Assembly: GCA_001695595.3 (NCBI GenBank) | Contig: MBPM02000045.1 | Span: forward strand, 1 to 64,000 | DNA from: Plasmopara viticola | Lineage: Eukaryota > Oomycota > Peronosporomycetes > Peronosporales > Peronosporaceae | DNA length: 64,000 nucleotides | Direction: 5' to 3' | Shown: positions 1 through 12,540 of the stretch, piece after piece | Numbering within the stretch: position 1 is the first letter of the stretch | Layout: every line of letters starts with the position of its first letter | Program-made: the position numbers and the translations under genes | Notes under the pieces: generated by a model | Seen by the model: the letters and a program-made list of their open reading frames with translations, nothing else | Databases searched by the model: none | What the model was told of the DNA's origin: nothing

Positions 1-1926
1 TGTCGGACTGGAACACGATCCTCTTGGTGTGCGATAAGTCAACCTTTAGACGCATCACAATAGCTTTGATCACAGACGCCTCAGCTTCTCTGTTTCCTTT
101 GTGTCAGCCATCGACAAGTGGTCGTAGTACAGCGTTGGTCGACCGCGGTCTGACTCCAACACGAAGTACTGAACGAGGGCTCCATGCCAACTCATACCCC
201 TCTTGCCATAATGATCCACCGTCTTCTCACGATAATAGAGAGGCTCCGGCTTCATTTTAAAGTTCACAATGATGAGCGCTTCGTCTGGTGACCCTTGCTG
301 GGTACACTGTTCCTTCATACCAGCAACAATGTGTGCGATGGCATGTTGCTGATTTACAACGCGAAGACGATGCCCGAGAAACAACTTGAACTTCTGTGCA
401 CAGTCGTCGATCACGGTGAACACCGCAAGCGAACGGCAGCAGCCACGAGATGCGACTTCAACCGTGTGAAAAATTGAAGGATAGACGTGCAGTCCACGCA
501 GATGTCGGTCGTTCTGTGCTTGGCAGTGGCGGAGAGACCAAACTTAAATTTATAAAGCGCACATCGTCGTTCTGCAGTCTTGATGCGTGCGTCGAAGCCG
601 CACTTTAAATAAGCCACGTTAAACTCCATCTCAACGAGAAACTTCTCCTTCACTGAAGGATCAGTGATCGTTCGCTCAACCACGTACTTGAGAACGTCGA
701 ACTCGTCATTTACCAAAAACCCAACGACATAATCGACGGCTCTTCGTTCTTAAGCGTCACCAGCAGTCACAGCACTGGCGATGCGATAAAATGTGGAGAC
801 CGAGACAGTTCCATCTTTGGGATGGCTGGTCATTAACTCGTGTTGGTAAGATTCGAGCAACGATGCTCGTTTGCGTCTGCGCATGATAGCAGGTAAAACC
901 ACTACCACGCCATTTACTCGAACCTTCTTCAACCCCACGAAAGAAATGACACCTTGTCCGGGCAGAATATGGAGGCGAGTACTGCATCGACGATGCTTGG
1001 GGGAAGGCGCACTGGACGGTCCGAAGTGTTCGGCCAAGACTGAGGCCACTGGTGAGCTTCTCGAGATCTTGTTGAGCTCTTGTAAACGACCTTGGGGCCA
1101 ACGTCAGTATTGGCACAATCTCGCGAAGCTGAAGAATCGTATCGCGTATTGCACAGGAAAGACACGCCCGCAGGACTCGCTTCTCCGTGGATCCTTTCTC
1201 GGCCAATTGATAGCACCGCGCAATTGTCTCGAGAAGTGTGACCTGGGCATCGCCCCATCGGTCGCCGCAAGCCACACCAGTAGACGTGATCCGCCTCCAT
1301 AATGCACCTCCTGCTTCATCCTTGCCCCCACACAGCGCCACGCAGATTTCTTTTGCAGCGCGAGCTGCGGTCCTGATGACCAATCGCTTGGACGTGTCAA
1401 GCTCACCGATCCAAGGTGGTGGATCCTCGCGAGTCTCAGCTTTGGCTGTGTGCCCACACCAGGATTCGAAGGTTTCTGGAGAGCCACAAAGAAGCCTAAA
1501 AACATCGCCAGGTTTTTCAAGAGACGTGAATATGGGTGTGGGCTCAGGAAGCGGTACTGGCAAGGAGTACTTTCCTTTTTGGGCAGGGATTGGCTTGAGC
1601 TTGAGTGGTGACTTAAAGAGGCTGCCATCCACGTAGTCGACACTCGAGCGTCTTGGGCACTTGACCTCGGGGACGTTCTTCGATGGGCCGTGGTGGCCTC
1701 TCTTCCGCGTCATCTTGACAGCTACAGGGACGCCGTCGTGGTCGCATCCGCAGCGCTTGCACTCGCCACACACGGGGCACCGCCCATTCTTGTAAGTACA
1801 GCTGGGCGGCGCCATCGCGCTGAGCGGCTTGTCCGCTGTTGCTGAGTCGGAAGAGGGAGTGCGTCGCGCCGCGCGCTGCACGCAATCCGGATCAAATTGA
1901 TGGCAATTTCCGGCGCGAAACCACAT
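1..1926 (-). pseudogene. Broken multi-copy oomycete gene, transposase-like, partial at window edge
   Basis: One minus-strand gene can be followed from an ATG at 1926 through several frames to position 1. The N-terminal part (1926 to about 1040) opens with a Cys-rich stretch, CPVCGECKRCGC, that looks like a metal-binding finger. The frame then shifts near 1040, continues to a TAA near 750, resumes in the same frame to 411, shifts near 430 to the frame ending at 70, and shifts again near 90, after which it reads to the window edge as ...KRIVFQSD. Segments such as FTVIDDCAQKFKLF, VNFKMKPEP and GKRGMSWHGA have the feel of a DDE-type transposase core; the terminal QSD could hold a second catalytic Asp and the N of VNFKMK may replace the first. 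That reading is inference. A second Met at 1815, just before the Cys-rich part, is an alternative start. With at least three frameshifts and one nonsense codon it cannot make a full protein. Confidence 0.6.
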
Positions 1927-2039
1927 ACCGAACCCTAGTCATTAATATGCCGGTAATTTGGGGCTTTTCATGTTGATTCATCGAGCACGCCGATGTCGCA
2001 AAAAAAGGAGCGATAGTTTCGTTTCTCTTCGGAAATGGT

Positions 2040-2350
2040 TGGGGTGACGCCCTCCTTCCAAGCGCGGTGGCTAAATGCTCGCGCAATTAGGGCAGGTGCT
2101 CTCGGGCATCTGCAGGTCTCCAACGAGTCTCACCCTCGACGCGACGGTCTCCAACCCAGGGCGCCACCTGGGCTCTTCCCAAGTCATAGATAAACAAAAT
2201 AATGGAAGACCCTCACGACCTCGGTGCTGGCTGCACTGCCCGCCGAACGAGACCCGACGTATGCGGACACCACTCTATGCCGTGGACTAGCCAGACTGAG
2301 CCTAGCACGTGCATAACTTGGCAACGCGAAAACGTAATACAATTCAATAC
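2040..2350 (+). repeat. ~310-bp dispersed repeat, copy 1 (possible solo LTR)
   Basis: Begins GGGGTGACGCCCTCCTTCC and ends around GCATAACTTGGCAACGCG plus an AATACAAT-rich tail. The same unit recurs at 62271-62580 on this strand and at 23654-23966 on the other. Length, discrete ends and lack of a long open frame suit a solo LTR or a short non-autonomous element. The short frame inside (MEDPHDLGAGC...) repeats with it and is not taken as a gene. Confidence 0.75.
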
Positions 2351-2449
2351 TTATACAATCTAAATTCCCTTACCATTTGACATCACCATAACCCTTAGTA
2401 ATTTCATTAAAATCTGACCTCAGCTATGTCTGGCAATTTGTCAGGCTCA

Positions 2450-3115
2450 AGTTTTTTTTTTAAATCCGGAATGCTGCGAAATTTATGACGCTTTATGGAA
2501 CACAATGTTTTGCCCATCGGAGTATTCTAATTATTAAAGCTGTCTCTTGTGGATTCTGGCGGAATGGCAGGTCAAAGGCCTTGAGAAGGACCGCACGGAC
2601 CTCTTCTACCCCTTTATCTGATCCATCTTTAAGCGTGTGGGGGCCATGCGCAAATTCTGTTATCAAATGTTTGGAATACTTTGACAATTCGCCGCCGCGG
2701 GATGCACAGTGCTGTTAGGTCGAACAAGTACAAAAGCTGATCGACTGTATGTTATTCCTCGTCCCGTAACGTTTTACATCGTCAACGTGTTTGTTCTTGT
2801 TGTGCGTCCACTAAATGATCACCTTGTTGTTATATCGACAATTAGAAGCTTCGATGCTATACCTTGAAGATCTGAAAGGGCGGGTGCGTAGCCGTGTAAC
2901 GTTACATGTCTAGCAGCTTTTTCCAAAAACTAAAGGCTGTCGGACGTTTCGTCGTAAGACTTTTCGCCGAAATTAGTGTTTTTTTTGCTTGTCACTACCA
3001 CCGAAATTCTATCTGGATTTGGCGGAACATGCAGTGTTTAATCAACCACATTATTGGACATCGGGGCCGTGCGCTTTTAGGGATTCAAGTTTTTCGGTAT
3101 GTATTGCGCTTGTTT
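2450..3115 (-). pseudogene. RxLR-effector-family pseudogene, C-terminal part only
   Basis: Read on the minus strand, this stretch is a decayed relative of the intact effector at 44271-46418. The frame at 2493-2687 gives VEEVRAVLLKAFDLPFRQNP, matching the intact VNKVHAAFLAAFNLPFQQY. DNA at 2760-2860 matches the repeat segment of the family around ...DKN(E/D)HVD..., and 2935-3110 matches the segment encoding the KRPTA..NAA motif and the region before it. The signal peptide, RxLR-like site and EER are absent. Frames are broken throughout. It faces the same way as the main effector cluster about 38 kb away. Confidence 0.8.
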
Positions 3116-5389
3116 CTTCCTCCTTTGTCATCACGTTATTCGCAATGATATTCGACCTAGATCTTTAACTTCGTCAAGAGACTGTTTGGGTAAAGGCGGG
3201 CGATAAAAATCGCCCGCAGAAATCGTAAAGTCGTTTGTTGAGTTTTGTCTTATTCGGTCTCCTAGTGTTCAATTGATTGCTCGTTCATGCCAAATTATGT
3301 TAATCCGCTTCTTGACAACGATCCCTCTGTTGCTATCGTTATCAATTTCACACGTGTGAGATTTTTTTGCATTGCGAATGTTCTATAATCTACAGAACAT
3401 TTAATTTCAATGGTGTTCGCTCCAGCCAATCTTAGATCATTATTATAGCTTAGGGGCATTGCATTAAGGAGTGCGGGGGGCTAATCAGCTAAGAAGCTGG
3501 GTAGCGGCTCCCTCGATACAAATATACAGCTCTGATGCTGAATATAACAAAATTCTTGAGGAGTAGATGAGATAAAGCTGCACCTTTCGTGCGGGATCAT
3601 AAACAGCGGCACTTTGATTCGGTATATGCGCATGGCTACATTACTTGCAAAAATCTGGTTATGCAATGATGCAGAGACTTGGTGCTCGCGCTTTCATATT
3701 AAATACGACACATAAATTTTAGTAGCATCCATACTTTTGGCGATTTGTCAGCATTAATTAAACATCTTCTAATCATATATTGCTAAAGAGAGCGCGGTCT
3801 TTCTTTTTCGCACTGTCCTGGAGCACATTTTGCAGCACCAACACGCGTACTGGACTGCGGTCGATATGTTCGGATGCTAGCTCGCTTGTGCGGTCGCCAT
3901 TGATCTTCACTTTCAGCGACTCCTTGCCGTCTACCAAGGCAAGAACTTAGACGATGACCCAAATGAAAGCTTCCGAATTTAAATATCTATCACTTTTGTC
4001 GAAAGATGCTGCTTAAAGTCGCAAGTAAACGTGATCGCATGGACCATACCGAATGTTTGTTGTAAAAACTGGTCAAGCGAATTTTCTAGGGGTGACTACG
4101 AGTTCATAGAATGCTTAGCGTCGCACTCCTTATTGTCACCAATATCTACAACACTTTTATATGACTCGTCTAAGCATTCTGTCTCAGATATTGAGCGCTT
4201 TGACCTCATTTAAAGCGAAAATCTATCCTCATCGAGGCGATGAATCAAAGAATACTCATACTTGGCTCAAAAATCCGATCACGAAAGTTCTTGGCCACAC
4301 CTTTTTTTTTATTTGTGCCAGCAGACGCCATGATTTGATTGCAATGTGCTTGTTAAACCTCCACCCTAGTCAATTTATCAGCTATTTGACTGCCGGCCGC
4401 ACGATGGCCACGAACGGATACATTGTGATAGACAGGCTCACTTGGCTATACACCAAAATAAATCTTAAGTGACAAATCGGTAACAAAATTTGATCAGACG
4501 GCGGCCTAACAACTACTGGTCTGACCACTATGAGCTTCAACAAACATTTTACGATGACTTTATGGCGTCTGTTGCCACAGATTTAGAAAACTTGCAATGA
4601 ATTTAATAATTCAAGGCTAGGTAAGGCAGCGTTCCATCAAATCTCTAATGTTCGGGTCATTGTTCATTGTTAAACCCTTTTATGACGATGCCAAAGAAAC
4701 TTGTTTTTCTGTGTGAGGCATATTAAACGTATCACGATCCGCATAGCTCCAAGCCTCCCCACGCTCGAGCTAGTACGGCGAGAACAGGTGGCTATACGGC
4801 GTATGATGGTACAAACATAAGACAGAGGGAAAAAGTAAACTTTGATGTTGTGCGATGAAAGTAGTTATAGCGAATCTGAAAAATAAAAAACTTGCCAATT
4901 CTGATAAGATATACTCGATCCGACTGTGGTGCTTATGTGTGCACGGCCGATCGAGTTCATTTTTTACTCAAGATATTAAAGGGTCAAGTCACAGCAAAAA
5001 AATCTAGGCAGGATCGATAAAGGCATTTGTCTCCAGGCTTCTTAAGGCGCCAAGCAAAATTCTTTTGTGGATCTAGTGCTAATAGCATGTATATGTGCTG
5101 AAACAAAAATTGCTTGTGAGCAAAGTGATGCCTATATATGCTACGAAAGGAGTGGTCCTCACGGCATACAAAGCTGATGAGCGTACTGCTGGATGTCTTG
5201 GCCTCCACCAGCTGAGTAGTACTTGTCTGAAAAAGTCTTTTTCTTCCTCGTCAAGCACATTATTTGGAAAGTGAGGAAACCTCTAATAAGATGGTGACTT
5301 GCGTCATTATACGAAGGGAAAAGAGACACATACCCTCGCCTCTTGTAAAGGTAATGTCGACCACCACCGCGGGTAATCGGCTTTGGCTT
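3116..5389. other. Unassigned AT-rich stretch
   Basis: No gene is supported. The open frames are short and do not resemble known families. Two small hairpins lie at 3196-3217 (9-bp GC-rich stem, AAAA loop) and 3377-3401 (8-bp stem). The strand reading through 3480-3680 shows a weak AGTAGATGAGATAA-like word also seen near 10000 and 60290, perhaps old transposon sequence. Confidence 0.5.
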
Positions 5390-7400
5390 AACTCCTTCCT
5401 CTTGTCCCAATATCGGTGATTTTTTCGACGATGGCATCCTATGTAGTCTAAAGGACGGCTTAGCAATCTCGGCGGGTGATGAAGAGCGTAGCTCGAAACA
5501 TTTTTTTGACGAAATTGAAGCTTCAATTCCAATCATGATTGCGGCCAATGCGATAAATACGGAGGGAAAAGCAAGTGAAATTGAAGCAGCTTCTTGGAAC
5601 GTGAATCATCCAAGAAGCAATAAGCACCAGCCCGATGCTTCGACGCCAAACATAATGGCTAGACACGTAATGCGTACTATGCGAGATTTGAACAAAGATC
5701 TGTTGTCTATAAGAAACAATAAGCCATTCGTATCGGCGAGAAGACGGTAAAGGGGACGTCCGACAGCCAGCAATAATAAAGAAACAGGGTTTGCGAGGCA
5801 GGACGACTACCGATCCGCGCCTTCAGACCTTCTACGATGGATGCCGACCTTGCAATGGTCGACTCAACAACTAGCTGATCACATAAAAGCCATTATAGTT
5901 CGACAGACGTGGAAACGTTGGGAACGTAGAAAGTTTATGGCAAGAAGAATAAGCAATAAATAAAGACCATTTGCACTTGTTCAAGAAATATCATAGAAAA
6001 AGCGTAAAATCGTCAAGAAACAAGCGACTTTAAGCGAATTCGTTGGACTTGTTTCTAATGAAAAGCAATGGGTACAAGCGCATTTTTCTGCCGCCAAACA
6101 ATGTAGATGAACAAGTAGTGCGCAATCGGCCAAATTTAGACAAACCTCCGGTGTCGGTGGCAAACGTTAAACCATTTTTATTGGCAAATAGAGCTAAGAA
6201 AAAACGTCCGACAGCCATGGAGCACGCTGCAAGATTTGCAAAGCAGAGCGACTACCGATCCGCGCCTTCAAAAACTTTCACTTCTAACCCTGAAGCTTCC
6301 GTTGGTCGCCTTAACTTCAAGCTGATTACACAAACGACGTTGCAGCTCGACAAGAAAAACCCTTATGACAATCTAGAAAGCTTAAGTGAGGTGAGCCCTT
6401 TAATCGGTCGATCAACTTTCGCACTTGTTCGAAAAATCTGACAAATCTGTGCACCCCACGGCAGAAAATGATCCAGAAGCAAGTGCGATTGATGCAGCTA
6501 AAAAAATATGAATCAATTGGAAAGCAACACACACCGGCGCGCGTTACCCCAATACCTGACATTGATGTTGACCAAACAATTCATGCTCCACCCGAAGCAA
6601 ACAAATCTCCTGTGTTAGTAGTGGCAAGCGATAAACCATGCCGTTGACAGCCTTTATGAGAAATGCTGCAAGGTCTTTGGTACAACACGACTCCCGACTT
6701 ACACATTCAGGCCCCTCCGCGATTAGCGCCGAAGATTTAAATCGTCGACTGAACAACCTGCTGATCACACATGGGCGTTACATCTCGATAAGACAAATAC
6801 GTTGACGATGCGGAAAAATTACGGAATGAAAAATTGTAAACAGTCGAGCACTCTTTGCACTTGAGCGAAACAATAATCAATCTGCGCATTTTTAGGCGGT
6901 GATATGTCAGAAGGGAACCTTTAGATTGGACGGATGATCCCGCGCTCGGTCCCAAACCGCAAAAAGAAGCCGTAATAATTAACGAGGTGAAAATAGTTCA
7001 AGAAGCGTTTATCGAGATCTTTAAACGGTAATTCCACCAGTATTTGAGAGAGGCAGCTACGATGTTTAATTCAGCTCGATAGGAACTTAATTTGGGTCCG
7101 AAGAACGCTTTAGCCATCGCAACCTTATGCGTGTATCGCAAGAGATGAAAGCCTAGAGCAATTACAGATATTTCTGAAAATCGGATTTGACGAAGTTGCT
7201 GGGGATGGAGATATGATGTTGCCAAAAATTTGCAAGAATTTGCAAGAGGCCTAAAATGGAGGGTTGGTCACCATTACTATTTATTCTACAAATTTTGCCA
7301 CGACCATAAATATTTAGTCAAAGACCTCTCATCCGAATCTTGGTATAGAATTTGGATTCGAGCCTTGTAATTACAAACAGTGGTAGCAGTAATCACCACA
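5390..7400 (+). pseudogene. RxLR-effector-family pseudogene, nearly full length
   Basis: This is a decayed plus-strand paralogue of the 715-residue effector, of about the same length (about 2 kb). An EER survives at about 5480-5490 (GDEERSSKHF), preceded by LKDG as in the intact protein; the RxLR-like site has decayed. It continues IAANAINTEGKASEIEAASWN (intact: TAANVMRTEGEASAIEAASKN). A frame at 6043-6441 spans one internal repeat, with KKRPTAMEHAARFAKQ and TTLQLDKKNP. Later parts include LPKICKNLQEA at about 7210-7255, and the tail near 7300-7400 matches the intact C-terminus and the repeated CAGTGGTAGCAGTAATCACCA end. A stop follows the first repeat at about 5750, and many frame changes follow. 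No usable signal peptide is seen. Confidence 0.82.
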
Positions 7401-7974
7401 TTTCTCGTCTCCATGACTTGATAGTTACAGCTTCAATAGGCAAATTGGTGCTTCACTATGGGTAGAGCAACCACGGAGGTCGATACAGATACTATCGTCA
7501 GTCGGGGAACTTTCACAGGTAATACTTCAAAAGTGAACGATTTTTTTTATTAATAGAGCACGATGTAGAGCCTTCGTGCTAATCAGATAGCCATTGCTTG
7601 TTAGACATTTAAAAAAAAGTTCGTTTTATTTCCTTTGTCGGCGTTCCGCGTATAGCATTGCTTTTGGCAATTTATGGGATTCTACTTCGTATCATTGTAT
7701 GTCGGTCTTAACGATGACGAAAACTAAAAGAAAACCCGGACAACACAAGACTTTTTGAGATCTCCTTTGCAACCAAAATGCAACAACTCTTGTCTTTACT
7801 TCTCGACCATGGCAACCAAGAGCCGGTTGCCATGGTTACAACAACTTTATAGGATTGGTCGTTTTTAAGACATTATCAATTTTAATATCCAGTATCGACT
7901 TGACGCTCAAGAATGCATCACGCCGTCAGCAATGACAATCGCGTTTCAAAACAGCGAATGCACAACAGCGCTCT
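7401..7974. other. Unassigned stretch with a perfect hairpin
   Basis: No coding potential recognised. A perfect 12-bp inverted repeat with a 7-nt loop lies at 7806-7836 (core CCATGGCAACC / GGTTGCCATGG). Confidence 0.5.
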
Positions 7975-8290
7975 CGATCGATCAGCTACGACACGACAGC
8001 TCGAGCGACAAAACGTTGACCAAACGGTGAGGGCATAAACAAAAAAGGCGATGAGAGAATGGCTGCGAGCATTGGACTCTACGTAGAAACGATTGACACT
8101 TTAGCATTGCCGCACGGGTATGAAGTTAAAAACAAATCTTGTCGCGATATTTGGTCGACGATGCCATGCATTGTACCATCGCGGGCTGATCGTATCGTAG
8201 TGAGGAACTTTGTCGTAAGATAGATATGGTGGACATTGCAGATGACGCGGAGGACATTGCGATGACGACGATGGCTGAAATTTAAGCAAG
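7975..8290 (-). repeat. Dispersed retroelement-like fragment, copy 1 of 3
   Basis: Similar by eye to 14463-14760 and 53690-53945: shared words include GATCAGCTACG, GCTGCGAGCATT, and ACTTTGTCGTAAGAYAGA followed by ATGGTGGACATT. In the second copy the sequence is continuous with a minus-strand gypsy gag-pol remnant, so this is probably a piece of the same element. Minus-strand frames here (8079-8309) are not intact genes. Confidence 0.5.
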
Positions 8291-10394
8291 TCGTTCTAAT
8301 AGAGTTCAATTCGAGATTTGCAAAAAGCAGGTCACGCAGCGTGCAGATAAAATACAGCGAGATTGGAAGCGAAGTCTGTCTGAAAAGCTGTGTCGCAGTG
8401 TTGCATTAGAAAATAAATATTATTGAATCTCGGCAATGTTGTATTAATGAACAGGAGACCCAAGTGGCTCAACATTTTGTCGTGGTGCAAGAACCTAGAT
8501 CAGAGGTATTTGATTATTTGATTTTTATAGCAACAAATCGATGTAGAAGCCTCGTAACGACCAAAATTGCATAAAAGGCGATTCCACAGTTTTTTTCGTG
8601 CTTAAATAAGGCAAAGCGACAGAAATTATTCAAGGGACGGGTTTTGGAAGCGCCGACAGCCAAGTTTAAAGCTGCTAAAGAAGGAAGAAACAAAAAAATT
8701 GCAATTCAAAGGAAAAAGAGAGTTGTCTGCATCTTTTTGAGTACGTATTATGGATACGCGATGAAAATGACAATACTTTGATTAATCATTGTGTACAAAA
8801 ATGCCACCTTTGGCACGAAATGGTTGGAAGAGCACATTATTAAAATGCGCGTATCTTTGAACTATAAAATGAAGTTTAAGTGACGTATCGAAATATATAT
8901 GACGCCGATTTTGTAGTGTTATTTTAGTGTTAATCGCTGTTTCTACAAGTGCGCGTTTAATGTTTAGGGTAAGCTTATTTGCTCACGCATAGTTAAGAGC
9001 GTGCCCATGAGCTTACTTTTTCTGTTACAACTACGCGATCGCCCTGCCTTACGACTTCCGCCGTTCATTGCTGTGCAATCTTCTGGAGTAAAGTTATACC
9101 ATCAATCAGTGGATTCTAGGATGTATATAAGGTGAAATCCACATACCATATTTCCATGTAGCTATATACAACGTTTTATATTATGTTGTTATGATATGGT
9201 CTGGGCAATCGGCTTTTTGTTCTTGTTTAATATTAAATTGTACGCAGACAATTTGCCGTCAAAGCCTTGAGCAAATGACAGGTGGTCAGTGGTCACAATC
9301 AAACCGGCACATTGCCAGCTCCCTTGATGGCTCAGTATGACATATTTTGTGGCTGCAATTTGTTACAGTATTGCTTTTGTGGTTGCTCATAAAATTTAGT
9401 TGCGAACAGAAAAAATGTTGCTGATATGCTTAAAAAAATATTAGAGCAAAAAGAATAGTATAAGTCCTAATTAATTCTTGAAAAGTATTACACAAAACTG
9501 TTGTGCATGTGCGATCACCTCATCCCCAGAAGAGACCAGCCTAACCGAGTCTGCGTAAAAGTAAGTACGTAATAAAACTGTAACATTTTTTCGCGAGATA
9601 GCCGAAAGTCGTTTACAGATGATCTACCCTCGATCGAGCTGGTATAATGTAAGTGGTTGCTTCATATAAATGCGCTTTGAATTGGGCAGATTGGACAAAT
9701 GCGTTCTTTGTAGAATTGCTCAATATTGCGCTTAGTGTCCTCTTCGTGGCCAATTTTTTTTAACTGAAGGCATGCAAAAATCTCGTGCAAATTCTAAGCA
9801 ATCAATAAACAACCCTCCAAGATCAATCAACTAGTTTGCAGATCTCAGGTCTGAGCATTCACACATCAGCTTTTGTAAATCTCTCTTGGTAAATGTACCA
9901 TTAGTGCCTCGCTAAAAGAAAGTACTGTAAGACTTAAAAAAAATCTTGGTGGCTATAGTAGTACCCGATGCAATGAATAACAAGACTCTAGCAGAAGAGA
10001 TGAGATGAGTCGGGCGAAATCGTTAACAGCTGGCACTCCTAGCCCGTAAATGCACATGTCTTAATTGTTTGACAGAAGCTCAGCCAAAGGAAATGTGCAA
10101 AGATGCAGATAACACGTGCGGTGTTCTCGTTTTCATATTTAATATTCCGCACAAATTCAGAAGGGTCTTTACTTTTGTCTCATTTGCCAGCGCTATTTTC
10201 CTTATATCATATCGTGGAAAAATGCGAAGCTATTACAATCTTTATACAATCGTCTCTAGATTTTTGGACAAAGAAATATAGGCATATCTCGTTTCTCTTC
10301 TAATGTTATCTCTTCAAGCATGAAAATATTGTGACACCTTGTTTGTGGCTTGATCTAAAATATTGACATGAAGTAAACTTTGTTTTTCGTGCAA
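8291..10394. other. Unassigned decayed DNA with a dispersed-repeat fragment
   Basis: No intact gene. The segment 9234-9345 matches 59455-59575 and, inverted, 25262-25360 (a separate entry). Small frames at 10069-10303 show no family likeness. The base composition is AT-rich, like the other old intergenic parts of the window. Confidence 0.5.
9234..9345 (+). repeat. Dispersed repeat fragment, copy 1 of 3
   Basis: Contains TTTGCCGTCAAAGCC, then GAGCAAATGACAGGTGGTCA, then CTCAGTATGACAT. The order of these words is shared with 59455-59575 on this strand and with 25262-25360 on the other. Old transposon sequence is likely; the family is not recognised. Confidence 0.45.
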
Positions 10395-12540
10395 TTACCT
10401 ACTTTGGTTGTACAATCTGGTCAAATCGCGTGAGTTGGATGGTCCATTAATCGCTTTTTCGACCACAGATGGTCTATTTGAGTATCTGTTCACTCCCAGC
10501 GGAAGTCCGCATACAATCAATCGGCTTTTTCAGCAAATCTTTCGAGATTTGAGAGATGTGATTAAAATTTACTTTACCAAGATTCACGTGTTCGCGCAAA
10601 GTGAAGATGTCGCAGACTACGTTACGGATTTAGACCGTGTACTTTGACGGTGTAAAGAGTTGAAACTTTACTCCAATTTATCAAAGTGTCAATTTTGTGT
10701 GGACGAGATACCATGCCTATGAGACTTTGATGGATGATAAGGCGTCCAAATGGACCCGACAAGGTTGCGATCATCGCAGAATGGCCTGTGTCCAAGCCAA
10801 AGAGGCAAATTGAGTGGTTCTTAAGCACTATAATTTATAGCTTAAGATTTTTCAAGAAATTTGCGAAACTTGGAGGACCACTCCTCGACAGTATTAAACA
10901 ATATTCCCTATAAGCGATCGAGCTCTCGGACGATTATGCTGCTTTACCGAATTCAAGCGTCACTTGACGCTTCTACCCGTTCTTAGGCTTCTAAAGTTTT
11001 CGAAACCATTTGGTATATGGTCGGGCACCTTAAAGAAGGGAGAAATAATCCATCTGATTGCTTTTACTGATCGGAAGATGAAGCTTGCCGAGCGAGACTA
11101 GCCTTTTCGTGAGCAAGAGATGCTCGCAAAGAATATGACGGGTGTATCTTCTCGTTCGATGATTCAAGGCCCACACGAATCACAAAGGTATTGGACGCGA
11201 AAGAACAGTTGTAAAGTTAGCAAAGACAATGTATGCGTGGAATACAATCCTACAGTATCTCATAATAAGAAATGATGTAATCAAATACTCATTGCAAAAT
11301 GGAATTTTGTATCATCAAACAGACAAAGATACGACTTTCGACTATACATTATCAATATTGTATATCGACAGACCACCTAGGATTTTACAAGACATACCTG
11401 GCGTGCGTCAAGAGTACAATTGGCCAAACGTTACGAAGTACACCCAACGCTATGTCAACACATGCGAAATGTATCTGCGTAGGAAGGCTAGGCAGACTAA
11501 ACCGCCCTAATCATTTTTATCCTTGGATATGCGAAATGGCAGATGGGTCAACCTTTCGGTGGATCTCTTCATGTCTTTACCGGCGAACAAAAGTGGTATT
11601 AATACCGTCATGGTGATTGTTGATCGCTTGACAAAATGGGTCATGCTCATCGCTACGAAGACAACGGACTATACAGCAGAAATCACAAAGTTCTTTTCTT
11701 GATAAATATATAAAGGTTTATGACATACAAAAGGCCATTGTGTCCAACCGAGAATCAAGTTTGCATCTAAGCTTTAACAAGCAATCGTGTCTGCTGTGGA
11801 GAACACAACACAACTTGACGGCTTTTGGTCACTTACTGATGGACAAACAGAAATGATTAGCCATTTATTTGAAGGTTAATTCCGAGGGGTTTTAAACCCA
11901 GGACTGAATGATTGGGATGACTATATGCATTTGGCTGAGATAGCCAATATTTGACGTATCACTTTTGATTAAAATGTCACAATCCGAAGCGGATCGAAGG
12001 TATGTTTCCAATACGCCGGATGACGAGGTATCATATCCAAAAATTCGCAAGTTGGAGTAATCAGCACAAAAGTTTCTGCTACGTCCAAAATCGTTACTTT
12101 AAGTTACACAAGACCGGATGAAAGAAGCACAAGAGCGCAAGAAGTACTATTACGACAATAATAGACTTGTTCAAGATTTCCATGCTGGCGTTATATTAAA
12201 TCATTCCCAATCGAGACGAAAGTATTGCAATATCTATTAGTTTGGATCGTTAAATGAGGCTATAGCTGCATCCAGTGTTCCAAACTTCACTGTTGAAGCC
12301 GTACCGCATGGCCTCCAAGCGTTGGCACAAGGATAATACGGTATGTTGGCCTACGGCTCCAAGGGACAATTCATTAAAGCCATTGTTTACTCCGCAAGTA
12401 CAAGGAAATCCTACGGTACAAAGTTTGGTGACTTCAAAAACCTAGAGGGGAGCTACTAAGAAATATGAAGAATCCAAAGCAGATTTCCAGACTCAACAAT
12501 CTCTACTGAAGAAAAAGGTAAACCCTGTCTTGAAAATCGG
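10395..12540 (+). pseudogene. Decayed Ty3/gypsy pol (RT, RNase H, integrase)
   Basis: The frame 10408-10647 is a reverse-transcriptase palm segment: FSTTDGLFEYLFTPSG, then NRLFQQIFRDLRDVIKIYF. The catalytic box, usually Y/F-x-D-D, reads FTKIHVF here, so the active-site aspartates are gone. About 10650-11200 gives thumb and RNase H-like remnants in shifting frames. An integrase follows: a zinc-binding remnant at about 11430-11500 (VNTCEMYLRRKARQTKP), then from about 11590 NTVMVIVDRLTKWVMLIATK and, in another frame, IVSNRESS, where SDR would be expected. Near 11830 TDGQTEMIS matches the conserved TDGQTER segment. About 12250-12330 resembles the C-terminal tail (NFTVEAVPHGLQALAQG in one frame). 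Stops and frameshifts are dense, so this is an old copy. Confidence 0.82.

Noticed and set aside
5159..5548. 129-codon minus-strand frame
   Set aside because: Opposite strand carries clear effector relics including EER in another frame; no features of its own.
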